A DNA stretch of 64,000 nucleotides from Guadua angustifolia (GCA_036346375.1 CM070501.1:52493326-52557325), one strand, 5' to 3'; shown: positions 1-12,399, counted from the stretch's first letter. Numbers and translations: made by a program. The notes: a model not told the origin generated them from the sequence alone.

Positions 1-114
1 TTGTATCACAATTATATTATTCTCGTAATTATTAAAAAACTACATTACTTACAACAAAAATTCCCTTAAACACTTAAAAAAACACATTATGTCGTGACAT
101 GCAGAACAAAAAAT

Positions 115-215
115 TCTCATTCAATGAGTCGCAAAATTTTCTTATTCAGCCAGTCAGAAATGTCTCATTCAACCAGTCATAAAAATTCCTCATTCAGCCG
201 GTCAACGTTTAACTA
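115..215. repeat. Short degenerate tandem repeat, CATTCAGCCAGTCA-like
   Basis: Four imperfect copies of a motif close to TCATTCAGCCAGTCA occur about 30 bp apart, separated by AAAATT-type spacers. A 67-codon reading frame across it (94-297) is a by-product of the repeat and resembles no protein I know. The rest of 1-460 is AT-rich with no gene visible. Confidence 0.45.
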
Positions 216-439
216 TTATTTGCCATTAAATTTGTCATGCAATCAAATAAAACGTGGAAAAATGAAATCTGAAATTCTCGAACAAAAATATTATTGATAA
301 ATTTTTTTCTATATCACTAAAAATTTAGAATTTTTTAATTTGTTCAACATATTTTGACACGTCAATAATTTTTCGGACTTCTATGCGTATGCGCCTGTCC
401 AACGGAAAACAAACAGAAAAAAACCGCGCAGGAAAAAAA

Positions 440-690
440 CCGTGAAAAAAATAAAAGAAAATATTCCGCTGATCCACTGCACGGAAAATTAAAAAAAAAT
501 TAAAAAAAGTATTCCGCGGTTCTAGTCCGCGGAGAATTCAAAAAAAATTTAAAAAATATTCCGCGGTTTCAATCCGCAAGATTTGGGAGAAAAAAAATTA
601 ATAAAAAATTATTCCGCGCATCTGCTCCGTGGAAAACAGTGTAAAAAATTTTAAAAAAATAATCCGCGGATCCGATCCTCGGAATTCCAC
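440..690. repeat. Minisatellite of small CCGCGG hairpins in A/T tracts
   Basis: Five units start near 462, 510, 557, 610 and 660, spaced about 47-53 bp. Each has TATTCCGCGG, a 6-7-base spacer and a complementary half (such as TCCGCGGA), then an A-rich spacer of about 25 bp. The two halves of each unit could pair as a short hairpin, and substitutions differ between units. No protein is encoded. Confidence 0.6.
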
Positions 691-773
691 TGTTCACAGG
701 CCATTTTTGTAATTTCAAGCGTCTAGGGGCTAAAATCGTAAATGCTTTTCCAAATTAACTAGAGAGTAAAATT

Positions 774-1693
774 GGAAAAAGTGCGAATTAGTCCTCAACT
801 ATGCGCTGGATACTTTGGTCCCTATCTTACGAACTTGCAGCGTCCTTCAACTCCAAACAGGTAGTTTCGTCCTTTGACGATCAAATGGCGGTTTTGGCCC
901 ACACAACACTGTCAGATTTTTAAACAATTTTACAAGCTTGATAATGATCTGAAAAATTTATGGTACTATTATTAGTAGTTTAGGATCATACATAAAAATT
1001 TTAAAAATAATTTAACATCATTTGTTATCTTTAAAAATTAAAAACAGAATAGACATAATTGGGACAGTAAACTTGCTAGATTTTTATAAATTTTCTCGAG
1101 TGTGTTCATTATCTAAAATTTTATGACTGATTAATAATTTCCTCAGTACCATCCTATAAAAGTTTCAAAAATTTTAAATTTATTTGTTTTCTCAATAAAA
1201 TCTTTCAATGCAGTAAGCACTAAACTTAATTTGTTGTATTATATTTCAAAAATCAAACAGAGAAAGAACATAAAGTTGAAATTTTTTGAAACTTTTATGG
1301 AATGGTACTGAGGAAATTATTAATCTGCCATAAAAAGTTTAGATAATAATCACACTCGAGAAAATTTAGAAAAATCTAACAATTTACTGTCCCAATTATG
1401 TCCATTCTATTTTGATTTTTAAAGATAACAAATGATGTTAAATTATTTTAAATTTTTTTCTATGATCCTAAACTACTAATAATGGTACCATAAATTGTTC
1501 AGATAATTATCAAGATTGTAAATTTTAAAAATCTGACAGTGTTGTTGCAAGGCTAAAAACCGCCATTTCTGGGTCAAAGACGGCTAACTTGTGCACGGTT
1601 TTGGGCGTTGAAGGACGCCGCAAGTCCTAGATTGTTGTTTAAAGACCAGTGGTCCAGCGGGTATAGTTGGAGGACCAATTCGGCACTTTTTCC
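774..1693. mobile_element. 920-bp foldback-type MITE (long inverted repeat)
   Basis: The 5' half reads back in the 3' half on the opposite strand along almost its whole length. The ends are GGAAAAAGTGCGAATTAG and its imperfect complement ending in GCACTTTTTCC. Internal pairs include GATCCTAAACTACTAATAAT and AATTTCCTCAGTACCAT. The centre lies near 1230, so each arm is about 430 bp. The 9 bp outside the ends (AGTAAAATT, TAAAAAATT) match only partly, so a Mutator-type TSD is possible but not shown. No transposase ORF is present. Confidence 0.7.
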
Positions 1694-2135
1694 TAAAAAA
1701 TTCAGGTATGGTAAGAACAGGCGCTACATTGATGGAGCTTTCTTGAAGGCAGGATGGTACACGATCCAAGTTTCACTTGATATAACCTCAGACATTGATG
1801 TGCAAACCTCTACCATTCGAAATCCAAACACCACAGACAACGCCAAAGTCCACTGATTTGAAACGGCGAAGAAAGTATGGGCAAATTTTTCTACTGTGGC
1901 TGCTACCACTATACGAGATTTTCCAATCCACTTTAAGCTCTGAGCACGACATGTGTCACAAATTTTCGGTTGAAAAATTTGCTCAAGCGAGGAAACAGCT
2001 ACTTTTGACTCTTCTAGACTGCAGATGGAAGATAAGTTCATCGTCTCTATTAAGTGACTTAGGGGCTATTTCGTTTGAACACAATTGTACAATAACTAAC
2101 ATTGGTTAAGTGTGCTTGCTACATATTTTGTGGCA
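1694..2135. other. Non-coding, with an unassigned minus-strand frame
   Basis: A 105-codon minus-strand frame (2041-1724) is open but matches no family I recognise. It overlaps the end of the foldback element's flank and lacks convincing splice or promoter context. I do not call it a gene. Confidence 0.3.
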
Positions 2136-2672
2136 ATAAAATTTAGTGTTACAAGTGTGGTAAAGATCGGTAGAAAACCAAGTTTACAACATATGGGGTA
2201 TGTAGTTAAGAAAGTATGGCAAGCTATAGTTGTGATAACGAGCCAAATACTCATCTTAAAATATCATTAAAATCTGGTATCTAGTCAGAAAATGGCACAG
2301 AAAATTTGGTTTCTGAGCGGCAATAAAATTTGGAGGTGTCTAGGGAGCACCTGGGTGTTTTCTTATTAAAATAGCACTTAAATTTTACGCACTCTAATTG
2401 ATGAAATTAATTTGTTTGATCTCCTCACATTTGAATACTCTATAGATAAAACTTGAGTGCTCACAAATAAAAAAACACTCAAGTGTTACTTAGCAATTCC
2501 CATAAAATTTAGTGTTACAAGTGTGGTAAAGATCGGTAGAAAACCAAGTTTACAACATATGGGGTATGTAATTAAGAAAGTGTGGCAAGCTATAGTTGTG
2601 ATAACGAGCCAAATACTCGTCTTAAAATATCATTAAAATCTAGTATCTAGTCAGAAAATGGCACAGAAAATT
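2136..2672 (+). repeat. Pair of 171-bp direct repeats
   Basis: Positions 2136-2306 and 2502-2672 are nearly identical direct repeats running from ATAAAATTTAGTGTTACAAG to ATGGCACAGAAAATT, with only a few substitutions. The offset is 366 bp. The 195 bp between them are AT-rich and unrelated. They could be a local duplication or the ends of a small unknown element. No coding potential is seen. Confidence 0.75.
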
Positions 2673-5162
2673 GCATGTCTAAACTTAGACGTATTAAAGT
2701 CAACTTCAAACCAAATAGCCCTTTCCTACCAGTTTTTTAGCGGTTAATTCGATCTAATTTTTATCATAATCATACAATTGATCAAAAGTAATTTAACTTT
2801 AAGCCAACAAAAAAACCTGACAAAAAGAGAGAACCCCACTCCTCATAGGTGAACTAGACACTAGTAGATTTTTTTATCAACTTCATTTCATTTTTCAGAG
2901 AACGGGAATAGCTAGCTAGTGTAGCTATTAAGTCTCACAACCAACATGTTACAGGATCAAATCCTGGTATTCACATCGAAAAATCTACATAAATGACTTC
3001 CGTCACATGGAAGTGAGAACTGAGAAGTGAGCTACGGCCGTCAGCCCGCCAGAAAACCAAGATGCCATACCAGTTGGATATCCAACGGTTGGCGCTTCAT
3101 TCCTTTTTTTCCTTTTCTTTGCATTTTATTAACCTTTTTATGTTGAGATTTTTTTCTATTTCCTTAATCAACCGATCACAGTAAGCATCTAGAACAATGC
3201 TCACAACTGGGCACATCTTGACGTACCTTGTCGCGTTCCTGATCCCCGTTTTCTGCTGAAAAATACAGCAACTAGCAGTTCATGCAGAGCTTCAAGCAAC
3301 TGCACCACAAAAACTGCAGCAGCGCATGGTCCCAAAGGCGCACATGAGCCCAACAGACGAATCCAAGAGATGCCCATACAATGGATTCGCCGAACCAATG
3401 CCAATCACAAAGGAAAAGAAAATAAAAAAAAAGAAGAAAAACCTCACTCCCAAGTGGATCATCCAAGTTGCTCTCTGTTAGAACAGGATGTGCGCCCAAT
3501 TATGTGGCGTACGTATGCGCAGAACCATGGATCACGAGGGGCATCACATCGAACAGCAATCCGTTAGTAGTGCATCTGAATGTACTCACCAACCTGATGA
3601 GCTGCTAGGTAGGGAATGGACCTGAAAAGGAGCATCGTTCTAGCAGTGCGGCTAAGTGCAGTTAACCTTCAGATGGACCACGAGCTCGGCACGCTGTGCT
3701 CCCTGATGAAACGAGTCATTCCTCTGTTGCTAGGAAGGGACGGCATCGAATCATGGCTTCAGAATTCAGGAACGAGTCCCCGACGGAAGCTTGAGTCTGT
3801 GGTAGGCTCCATCCATGCTGGCCCTCAGAATTCTGATTGATTGGGAGTTAGAATTTGCAACAGCAACCGGAGAATCTAGCAAGCACTGACTGGAGGGAGG
3901 CATAAGCAAAAGGGAATTGAAGCGTGCCCAGCCCGAAGGACGGACGGATTTGACGCCTCCGGCTGCGTGACCTGGCTGGCTCAAAGGCTTCACTTCACTT
4001 CACTTCCCTTCCCTTCTCCTTTAATTTCCCGCCATTTGCTTCGGCCGATGAGTTGGAAAAGCTCGCCCCTTTTCGGCATGCCTTCCTCTATCATATCATG
4101 GCCAACATTTCACGTCCCGCGCCTCTGTCACCATGTGCCGAGGCCTCTCCTGTGACGCCCACGTCGGCCATTGTGTCGACCCATGATTGGGAGCTCCGTC
4201 AGTCACCGGTGCGAGGTCACCACCGCAACCACTTTGGTTGCAAATGTACTCGCTTTCGACGTCGGTCGCTGTCAGAATCCGATTAGATGCATCTTGAGAC
4301 TTGAGAGGCCGATACCGAGCAACTGAGCCAATAGCTAAAGACTAAAGCATAGACATCAAGATCTGGGGAAGCCAGTAGATGGCCTCGCCTAGGTTCAGTG
4401 CACACGTCCTTATCAGAAAGCACCTGGTAATGGCATGCAGGACTACAGATGTTCAGATGGTATGCAACTCTGCTCACTGCTTGTGCGGGAGATCATTGGA
4501 CAATGTACCCTTGCAAAGGTTGTGATCACCGAATCACCGATCAGGCTTGTGGTCCAGCAGCGACGGGCCGCCCTCGATGTAGGAAATGCTCTCCATGGTT
4601 CCAGAATGTCGGTGCTACAACATCTTCAGGCCGAGCAACTCTCCTGGCTAAGAAGCACAAGGCAGCAGTAAGCCAAGAACGACTGACAGCCACGTCTAGG
4701 ATCTTCTAGCACTGGCCAAACGTTAGCTAACAACAACAGGAAGAGGAAAACGAAACTGCCGTGTAATTTGAAGTTAGGTTAGGAAAAGAATTTTGCAATT
4801 GAAAAAAGATAGGCTTCAATGCATTACAAGGGAGATGTTCTATTCATGGTCACCACATCTCACTGCAAGCTAGTGTTGGTTCTCACTGCACTGAATTTGC
4901 CCATTGCTACTTGTTTATAGCCACACGCAGCATTTCTCACTGCATGTGTTGGTTCTCCTTTAAGATTAGTGCGCATTGAGTCTATAGCAAATGGACTTAT
5001 TGTCAAATAGCACACATAAATAAGTGGTAGTAAAAGCTGAAACAAGACACAAAACGAGGAATAACGAAAAGATGAAGAAAAGGTGACTGCAACCCAAAAT
5101 TTTGTCGGACAATAGAATGTGCCTGGGATGATAGTGCAATTAGTTCACGGTAATGACACTAA
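2673..5162. other. Intergenic, no gene recognised
   Basis: Moderate-GC DNA with only short frames on both strands and no recognisable domain. Simple tracts such as TTCACTTCACTTCACTTCCC (near 3988) occur. The frames near 3201-3567 and 4053-4709 were read and match no family I know. Confidence 0.4.
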
Positions 5163-5167
5163 CACTG

Positions 5168-6214
5168 TGATGAATACTTATGCCAGGGGTACCCCACAGC
5201 AAAGTATACATCTATTCCAAGATCGTATTTCTCCCAGTCATCCGGGCACAACGACAGCAAGGCTGACGGCGATGCAGAGCGCCGGAAAGGATCTCACCAA
5301 AGCCTTCGTCCCTCATAGATGGGATTATCCCTAAATATTGGCTGGACTACCAGATGAACCATCTTGGGGCGGCTCTAGGCCCGAGAGGACACGAAGAGTC
5401 TTCGCCTCGTCAAAGCCCACCAAGGCGCCCGACCAGCATCGGCTCAAGGCCCTCAGAGGCTCCGACCAGCCTCGGCCGAGCCCAGCAAAACTCCGCCTCA
5501 ACGACTCCCCCGCCACGACATCGGTCGGCCGACTGGTCACTCGCCCCATAGACATAACGGCTCTTTGGAGCGGATGGCCCTTCCCGAGGTGGCGCGGGGG
5601 TCGTCGAGTCAAGCTCCGCCCTTCGCCCCTTGAGACACGGTGGAGGGATGCGCTCCGTCCCGAGGCAACACCAGAATACGGTGCAAGCAACGTCAGCACC
5701 TGACAGATGAGCAGAGGGCAGGTGCGCACCTTCCCGACGGACACATCACCGGTGTTCTACCAACCCAAAGCATGGGATGAACAGGAATCTGTCCGTCATC
5801 GGGACCGGAGACCGGGACTCCCAAGCATAGTGTACCCCTACATCTTTCCTCCGAATTCCGTAACTCCGCCTCCAACTATATAAAGGGAGGCGGGGCCCTC
5901 GAGAAAGGGGACTCACTCATTTTTCGTGATTCTACTTAGCTTGCTCACCCGACCCAATTGGGCCTTCCGACCCGAGCGAGCGTTCTTAGCTCCCGGGCCC
6001 CCTCACTCGGACGAGCGCTAAGGGCTTGTCCTTAGCCCTCGCTTGTAGTCTACCCCACTCTGAGCAATAAGATCCATCACCACGAACTGGATGTAGGGAC
6101 TTTCGGCCCGAACCAGTATACATCCGGGACTCCCTTGGTCTAACCATTCAAGGAGAGGGGACGCACGACCCCTATACCTACAAATGTACTTGCCGGTTAT
6201 ACGAAACACCAACA
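5168..6214 (+). mobile_element. Solo LTR (1,047 bp, probably Gypsy-type)
   Basis: The sequence begins TGATGAATAC and ends CACCAACA, the TG...CA termini of LTRs. It is flanked by the perfect 5-bp duplication CACTG at 5163-5167 and 6215-6219. Inside is a GC-rich U3 followed by a TATA box in TATATAAAGGGAGGCGGGGC (near 5877), then a transcribed-type leader rich in CCCGACCC and a GAGCAATAAGATCCATCACC stretch. No primer-binding site, gag-pol or second LTR adjoins it, so an internal deletion by LTR-LTR recombination is inferred. Short frames on both strands are by-products of its high GC. Confidence 0.88.
5877..5885 (+). promoter_or_regulatory. TATA box of the solo LTR
   Basis: TATATAAAG sits between the GC-rich U3-like part and the leader, about 70% of the way through the LTR. 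It gives the LTR its + orientation. Whether it still drives transcription cannot be told. Confidence 0.6.
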
Positions 6215-6219
6215 CACTG

Positions 6220-8931
6220 TCATTGCTTTTAGATATATAATTATACAAATCTCGGCAAACTAACTAATCAAAACATCGAGCGCACTATTTCATCAGTTAG
6301 TACACCGTATTCAGAGTATTGTAGCAGAACAATAATTAGAGACTGAAATAAAAATGTTATTACAGTCCATTGCCACGCAGACTACATATCCAATACCATA
6401 ATTACACATAGAATCCAAATACAATATAAATATAATACATAGATATTAATTACGCAAAAGACTGATGAAGTCGATGCACGGCTACACATCCCTCTATCCC
6501 TCCTGGTAGTACCTAGCCACCTCGTTAAACCAACCAGACGCTTGAACACCGAAGCCATTTTCTAGCAAAGGGGATTTAACAAGAGTGAGTACAAAAGTAC
6601 TCGGCAAGCATTATTAGCAAAATAATAATAGATAAATTCCTCTCAATTCCCAGCCAAATTCCATCTAATGATCACCTTCCTTTAAAATCCAGTTTTACAA
6701 AAATTAGGTTTTTAGTTTTCTTTAAGGGTTGTCTATTTTAATTAAGATTATGAAAATTGCTACTAGCATTCATATATGAGGTAGACTTAACTTTCATAGC
6801 CTCCAATCCGAGTGATAGGTATGAATCCATGATTTTGATCATGTGTAAGTTTGTACTACTTTACCCATAATGACCCCATCCTGTGAGACACTAGAATGTT
6901 TATCACTAGTCCAGTATTAGATCCCCAACCCTGATAGCCAACGAGTAGTTGTGTCCTCGACTGTTCCCTATCTACCCACAACGTACCAGTTGTACCATGC
7001 TACCGCAGCAGCACTGATACCCAACCATAGGCTTTAAATATAGCGTCTAATCAACCGTAGGTGATTTTTGTGTCCTTCACTGGGACTCACAGCATACCCA
7101 GCTTCATACTTCTAATTATCTACCTATCCCCTGATGTGGAGATCAGAATACCTTTCTAAGACAACCTTTTCTAATCGATTTCATATACTATGGTTGATAC
7201 TGTAATATGGCTCACTACCTGAGTGTTAGTTATTCATCCTTATATCATAACCTATGTAGAGGACCCGCAAGCTATTTTCCTTCTCATTGGTGCCCTCTAC
7301 TCACATAAATAGAAATACACCCCTACCCTTTTCACATCTCAACAATTCCAAACATTGCTTCAGCATTTCATCAACATACCATTTTTTTTCTTCCAACCAC
7401 ATCTGATTTAGAGTTTTATTTTCAAAAATAGTTTTTCCCATGCATTGATGATACCATATATATAAATCTGAAATTATGTTAAACAGAATTTCACAATTAT
7501 AATCAAGAAAAGCTTGTCTGGATTCTGGTAAATATAATCGTTCTCGCATGCTTAATGTAGGTGGCCTCCTGTAGGATTTAACTCAACTCTGGAAATTATG
7601 AAATATTAAAATTTTATGTAGCAATTAAATTATGGTGTATTTTATGGTGTCCAACCTTCCAGCATTAAAATTAGCGAGGATGTGATGTTCTCTTAAATTG
7701 AAATTAGTTAATTAGTCACATTTTAATGTGGCGTATTTTAATTTAAGGTGGTTTCACGATATGCATTTTAATTTAACACCAATTTATTTTAGGAGGTTCG
7801 ATAACATCCCTGGTTTAAAATTTTATTTTAATGAGGTATTAAATCACTGTTTTTAGTTATTAATGGACTTGCAAATTTTATATAACTCATTACTTAGTTA
7901 ATCGTGGTTATTTGAGTCCTTTTTAATTTTTGACACTACGAGGTGAATAATTGAATCTAACACGGTTCACGACGATCGATATATTTTCTGTTTCCCCCTT
8001 CTTTTTCTTCCTCCTCTTCTTCTTTTCTTTTCTCCCTCTCCTCCTTTTCTTCTCTTTAGGCTGAACTCCCTTTGGCTCTCCTCAGTTTCTTCTTCCTCTC
8101 CCTATTCTTCTTTCTCTCTCTCCACCTCTCTCACTGACCTCTAGTTTGGCCACCGCTGCGGTTGCATTGCCTTGCTGGCCTCTAGCCCAGCTACCAGCTC
8201 CCTTCTCCTTGCCCCCAACTCAGTCGCCAGCTCTCCTTCTCCTTGCTCTTCTCCTTCTCTTTACTTCTTCTACTCTCTTTGGCAGACCCCAAGCTTGGCC
8301 GCCTCCTCTCTCGCTTGTGGCCTCCGCCTCGGTCTCTTCCCTGCCTAGTTTCATCCCCAACCGACTCGGTTTCCCCCTCTCTTCCTATTGATTGGCGGGT
8401 TCAACTTGGATCATGAGACTACTGACGGGGTAAAATCCCCCAACCATGGCTCAGCTTGGTTTGGATCTTTGGTTCTCTACTACATTATCCATTTTGGTGG
8501 CGGCTTTGCTGTACAGTGATGCACTAAATTGTCTCTTATGTTCATTGGTTCACTAAGGTAAGGCTAGTTTTGGGTCTGTGATGATTTGTGTGCATGAACT
8601 TTGTGGGATGGAGGCATTGCAGCAACATCGTGGTTCACTCGTACACCAGGGACTGGGAGTACGAGATGATCCATGGCACGTGCGATGCAGCCCCCTCTAG
8701 TGCTAACCCCTGAGACCACTAGGGTTCCTGATCTACTCCATCTATGCATCACACATTATTAGCATTGTCTCTACTGTAAAGATGCACCTGATGGTTGTGT
8801 TTAATATTGCTGGAGGTTGATGGTGTTGGGGTGGAGGTATTGGTGGGGAAGATGGTTCAAGCTCCGGTCCTCCTTGCTTGTGGGCTTATCTTCTTGGGCT
8901 TTCTCCTTGCTTAGCTTTGCTCCAGGCCCCT
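6220..8931. other. Intergenic AT-rich DNA with a CT-rich tract
   Basis: No gene is recognised. An 82-codon minus-strand frame at 7549-7301 has a protein-like composition but no family match and no start or splice context. From 7985 to 8130 the + strand is almost pure C/T (TTCTTCCTCC types). Positions 7640-7920 carry loose repeats of TTTTAATTTAA-type words. Confidence 0.4.
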
Positions 8932-8939
8932 CTCTTCTG

Positions 8940-9184
8940 TAGAGATGGCAACGGGTCGAGTCGGGTCGGGTGCGGGTTTTACAAAACCCGACCCGACCCG
9001 AAACCCGAATTGAAAAACCCGACTCGAGTCTTAATACCATATCGGTAAAATCTATCAACTCGAACCCGGCGGTACCAAATCGACCAGGTGCAGATGGGTT
9101 TGTGTAATACGGGTGGCAATAGGAGAAAGCCCAAGAACCCGACCCGATCGGGTGCAAAACCCGCGGGTACAATTGCCGCCCCTA
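8940..9184. mobile_element. hAT-type MITE (245 bp) with 8-bp TSD
   Basis: Ends are TAGAGATGGCAA and the near-complement TTGCCGCCCCTA. They are flanked by the perfect 8-bp duplication CTCTTCTG at 8932-8939 and 9185-9192. Inside are many GGGTCGGGT and ACCCGACCC words. An 8-bp TSD and TAG...CTA-like termini fit the hAT superfamily. It codes for nothing; a 123-codon minus-strand frame across it is spurious. Confidence 0.85.
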
Positions 9185-9652
9185 CTCTTCTGCTTCTAGT
9201 CCTTGCTCTCGGTTTGGGAGTGGGGAAATTGTGGTTGTGCTCTTGGTTGTAGTGGGGAAATGGGAGATGTATGACCGTTTGATAGTTGCTTGGTCTTATC
9301 TCAATTTACAGTGGTCAAAACTACCTTTTTACCCTTGAGTCTTTACCGCTTTACCATGTGATATTTTGCTACTGTTCACGTTCAGTTAAGGATACCCACA
9401 ATCCTATCAAGTTTGTATGAAATCGCCGAATGATGAAACCTGAATCTAACGAGAGGTGCCAATCTAGCCCTGGACGGATCAGGTATCTTGTTGAGCGATA
9501 CCCTTGCTTACGGGTCTGACGGCAATTCTCTAAAATCTTTACTTTTTGCTATACTCGCATTATGGTTTATCTACACATGGCATTTGTTATAAGTAAAATT
9601 ACCTATTATTTTACTGATTGGTTGCTTAATTAATTTTTTGGGTTGTTTCAGT

Positions 9653-10290
9653 TTACAATTCACTTACTGTCACTTGTCCCTCAATCCCTTTTTCTTGACT
9701 GAATCCATGTAACAATAATGGCAGAAGCAAATGTAACAGTTCAGATGAGAAGAAATGCATTGCATAGCGGAGTTTGTTAGTGAGGGGACTGAAAATACTT
9801 GATGGAGCAAGGCGAGTGTAAAAAGGATCCACTCCATACGTGAAATCGGGAGCAGTGGATTCCCACTTAGAATTGCTGCAATTCCTCTTAGGCCTTCCAC
9901 TTGAAGAGCCTTCCACTTGAAGAGAGTGTGTCACATAGGACTGCACAAACGAAGTCATGTCAGAAGAATGAATGATGCTCTTATGCTCCACTAATTCAAG
10001 GTAGCCAGCCAAATGATACATGGCTGAATCAAAAGCATATACTCATCTTTCCATGGATGGAAGTGTTGACCACTAAAGTACAAACTGTAATGCAAAAAAC
10101 AATGGGATAGCGCAGTAAAATTATAGTTGAATTCGATAATAGGCGTGTCGACAAATATACAGAAGTGGAAATGAAATCGCTTCTCCGCACTGTAAAAATA
10201 AGCTGTAACATTGCCAAGTTGTGAAGTAATTGCATCTATGTTGGAGCAGGTGATACAAGAAAACACCCTCTTTTTTTTTTGGTTTGGCAC
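9653..10290 (-). pseudogene. Unassigned coding relic with a frameshifting duplication
   Basis: Two overlapping minus-strand frames (10021-9653 and 9900-9670) join into one if a 16-bp tandem duplication (9893-9908 and 9909-9924) is counted once. The joined frame then runs from a segment with MYHLAGYLELVEHK through THSLQVEGLRGIAAIL to a stop at 9670. The composition is helical and leucine-rich, as in HEAT/ARM-like proteins, but I cannot name a family. A further minus frame at 10290-9991 may hold an upstream exon. It is probably a decayed gene fragment; non-coding chance is the alternative. Confidence 0.35.
9893..9924. repeat. 16-bp tandem duplication
   Basis: CCTTCCACTTGAAGAG occurs twice head to tail. 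Sixteen is not a multiple of three, so it shifts the minus-strand frame that crosses it. Confidence 0.85.
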
Positions 10291-12188
10291 GTAGTATCAG
10301 TATACTCTTGATGTTTTATACTTCGACGAAGCAGATTTGGAAATATCAAAAGTGAAAAATGTAGCTGAGGTAGTTTCTATGGTCTCCATGGGCCACTAAA
10401 ATAGTCTGCTACTTTATTCATGGCACGCACTTTTTTCTGCCGTGGAGGCAAAGACATGCCACAAAAAGATCTTGTTAAGAAGAGGTGTTATGGTTAGAAG
10501 CACAACAAACTAACAGGAGACAAGATTTAACATGGAAAAACTTTTATAGGAAAAAAATCACGGGAACAATCCACTATAATTGTTCTATTGTTTACATGTT
10601 CAGAGGTTGGCTTATATAGAAAAAAAAGTCCTAATTGTAGAAGTTTTGGACTAACAATCTATTTAGATAAAATCAAAAGATATGATAAGTTGAGATATTG
10701 AGTTATCTCCAACAAAAGGCATGAGCATCATATCAGCTCGGGACATAAAATTTTCAAGGGAACAAAGCAGTTTGTCTCAGAATATTTCAATAAAGTTTGA
10801 AATATCTCGAAGACATCTTATCAACTGGTCTCCAAAAGTGTCAAAAAAAAGCTCAGGTAAGAAAGTATCATTAACATATAATTTAGCTGCAACCGCCCAA
10901 GGTGATCTCACACTGAATTTAAATCAGGTAATGGTCCAGCCTAGTACTACTTAAATTATAACCAAAAGGTTGCTACTTGAAGGTCAGCAATGTCAAATAC
11001 TCAATGGGCCAAATGTTGCCGCAGAATACTTTAAAATTCAGAAGTATAAGCAAATATACGATGCATTACGTTATAAATAATGTATAGCAAAGTGAACACA
11101 TCAATGAAAATGAGCTTATCGTTCTTGGATAAAGCAGGGTTGGAAAAACCATAATGACCGACCAGAAACTGCCGCGTCTTGAATTTCCAGGATCAGCGAT
11201 GGAAATTTGCCTAGTCATACTGAATTACAGGTGATTCACATCAGCTCAGACATGTTACACAGTTTGTCCCATGGTGCCTATAAAAAAGTAGAGCTACCAA
11301 TGCAACTCTATAAATGATATATACAAGCCATAAATAAAGCTGAATGGTATGAGCTGTTCTTAACATAATAAACAGAATCAAACTGCTCTTAACACAAGCA
11401 ATGGTAAATTGACGCAATACATAACCTCTCTAATAGAGATGCAAATCAAGCACTGTAGAGCTTATAAAATAACCCTTTTAGACTACCAAAGAGTATGACA
11501 CGTCCTCCAAGGCTCCAAGTGACAGTAGATGTCTATAGTCAATAGAACTTTTTATTTTTAGAACAATTGTCAATATAATTCAATCAGTGTTTTCTTACAG
11601 ATTACTTACGTCGTAGTCTTTCTTACAATTGCGTCACTGGAGAAATCAATAAGGCATTCTTAAATGTCCACTTCTTACTTGTTATTAACAAGGAGGTACT
11701 GAATACGCTTGCGGCCTGAACGATATTGTTCAGAAACGACCGCTATCCTCTCTGACTGCTTCCTAGTTCGTACTACTATGGAGTATGGATTCACTGAGAA
11801 AAAAAGGAGAAAAACAATAACAGTGTCCTAATTCCAACCATCAGGTGAGCAAACAAGTTCTTGAACTTTTCCACTATGATTTCTTAGTAATCATTAGACA
11901 TCTCTAATGGACTCAGTTGCCTGAAAGTTCCGATCCTTGGCAATAATTAATCTTCCAATACATGTAACAGTCGATAGTTTTTTTACTTTTCATACTCTGA
12001 CAATGGTGCGTGCAGATAGCATCAGCGCCTTGATATAGCGAGCAAATATGGAAAGATGAAATGGAAAGATGAACCCATCGGACCAGTTGTTGCTAGTTAG
12101 TAATCTAACTGTTGCTAGAGGCACACACTGCACGTCTGCACCACCACCGATATATTTGATGAAGTGTAACATCTCTGCTCCTGACACC

Positions 12189-12189
12189 A

Positions 12190-12219
<30 letters not shown>
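12189..12219. repeat. (CA)n microsatellite, copy 1
   Basis: A run of about 15 CA units inside the duplicated block. It differs slightly in length and flank (CACCAACAC against CACCACAC) from the copy at 15006. Confidence 0.9.
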
Positions 12220-12222
<3 letters not shown>

Positions 12223-12399
12223 ACTAAGCACTGCACAGCGCCAAAGTTGGCCACCGGCAACATCAAACACAGCGAAACCGCTCGCGCCCGGCCGGCCACC
12301 CTTCCCCAAGCGTGGAGGCAGCGAACTTCTGTCTGAGTAAAAGTGAATCCTGCCTGGGGCTAAGGGCATGCATACACGCACCGGCCGTGACGCGGTCCT

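Noticed and set aside
2930..2985. tRNA-like T-loop word (GGATCAAATCC)
   Set aside because: No acceptor stem, D arm or anticodon arm could be drawn around it.
4283..4709. Possible kinase-like fragment on minus (RGHLLASPDLDVYAL)
   Set aside because: Resemblance to a kinase DVYAFG segment is short, with no other kinase motif in either flank.
5331..5744. Overlapping 121- and 137-codon frames in the GC-rich part of the solo LTR
   Set aside because: Lie inside the U3 part of an LTR, a non-coding region, and match nothing.
7301..7549. 82-codon minus-strand frame of protein-like composition
   Set aside because: No family match, no repeat or splice context; kept only as a note in the intergenic entry.
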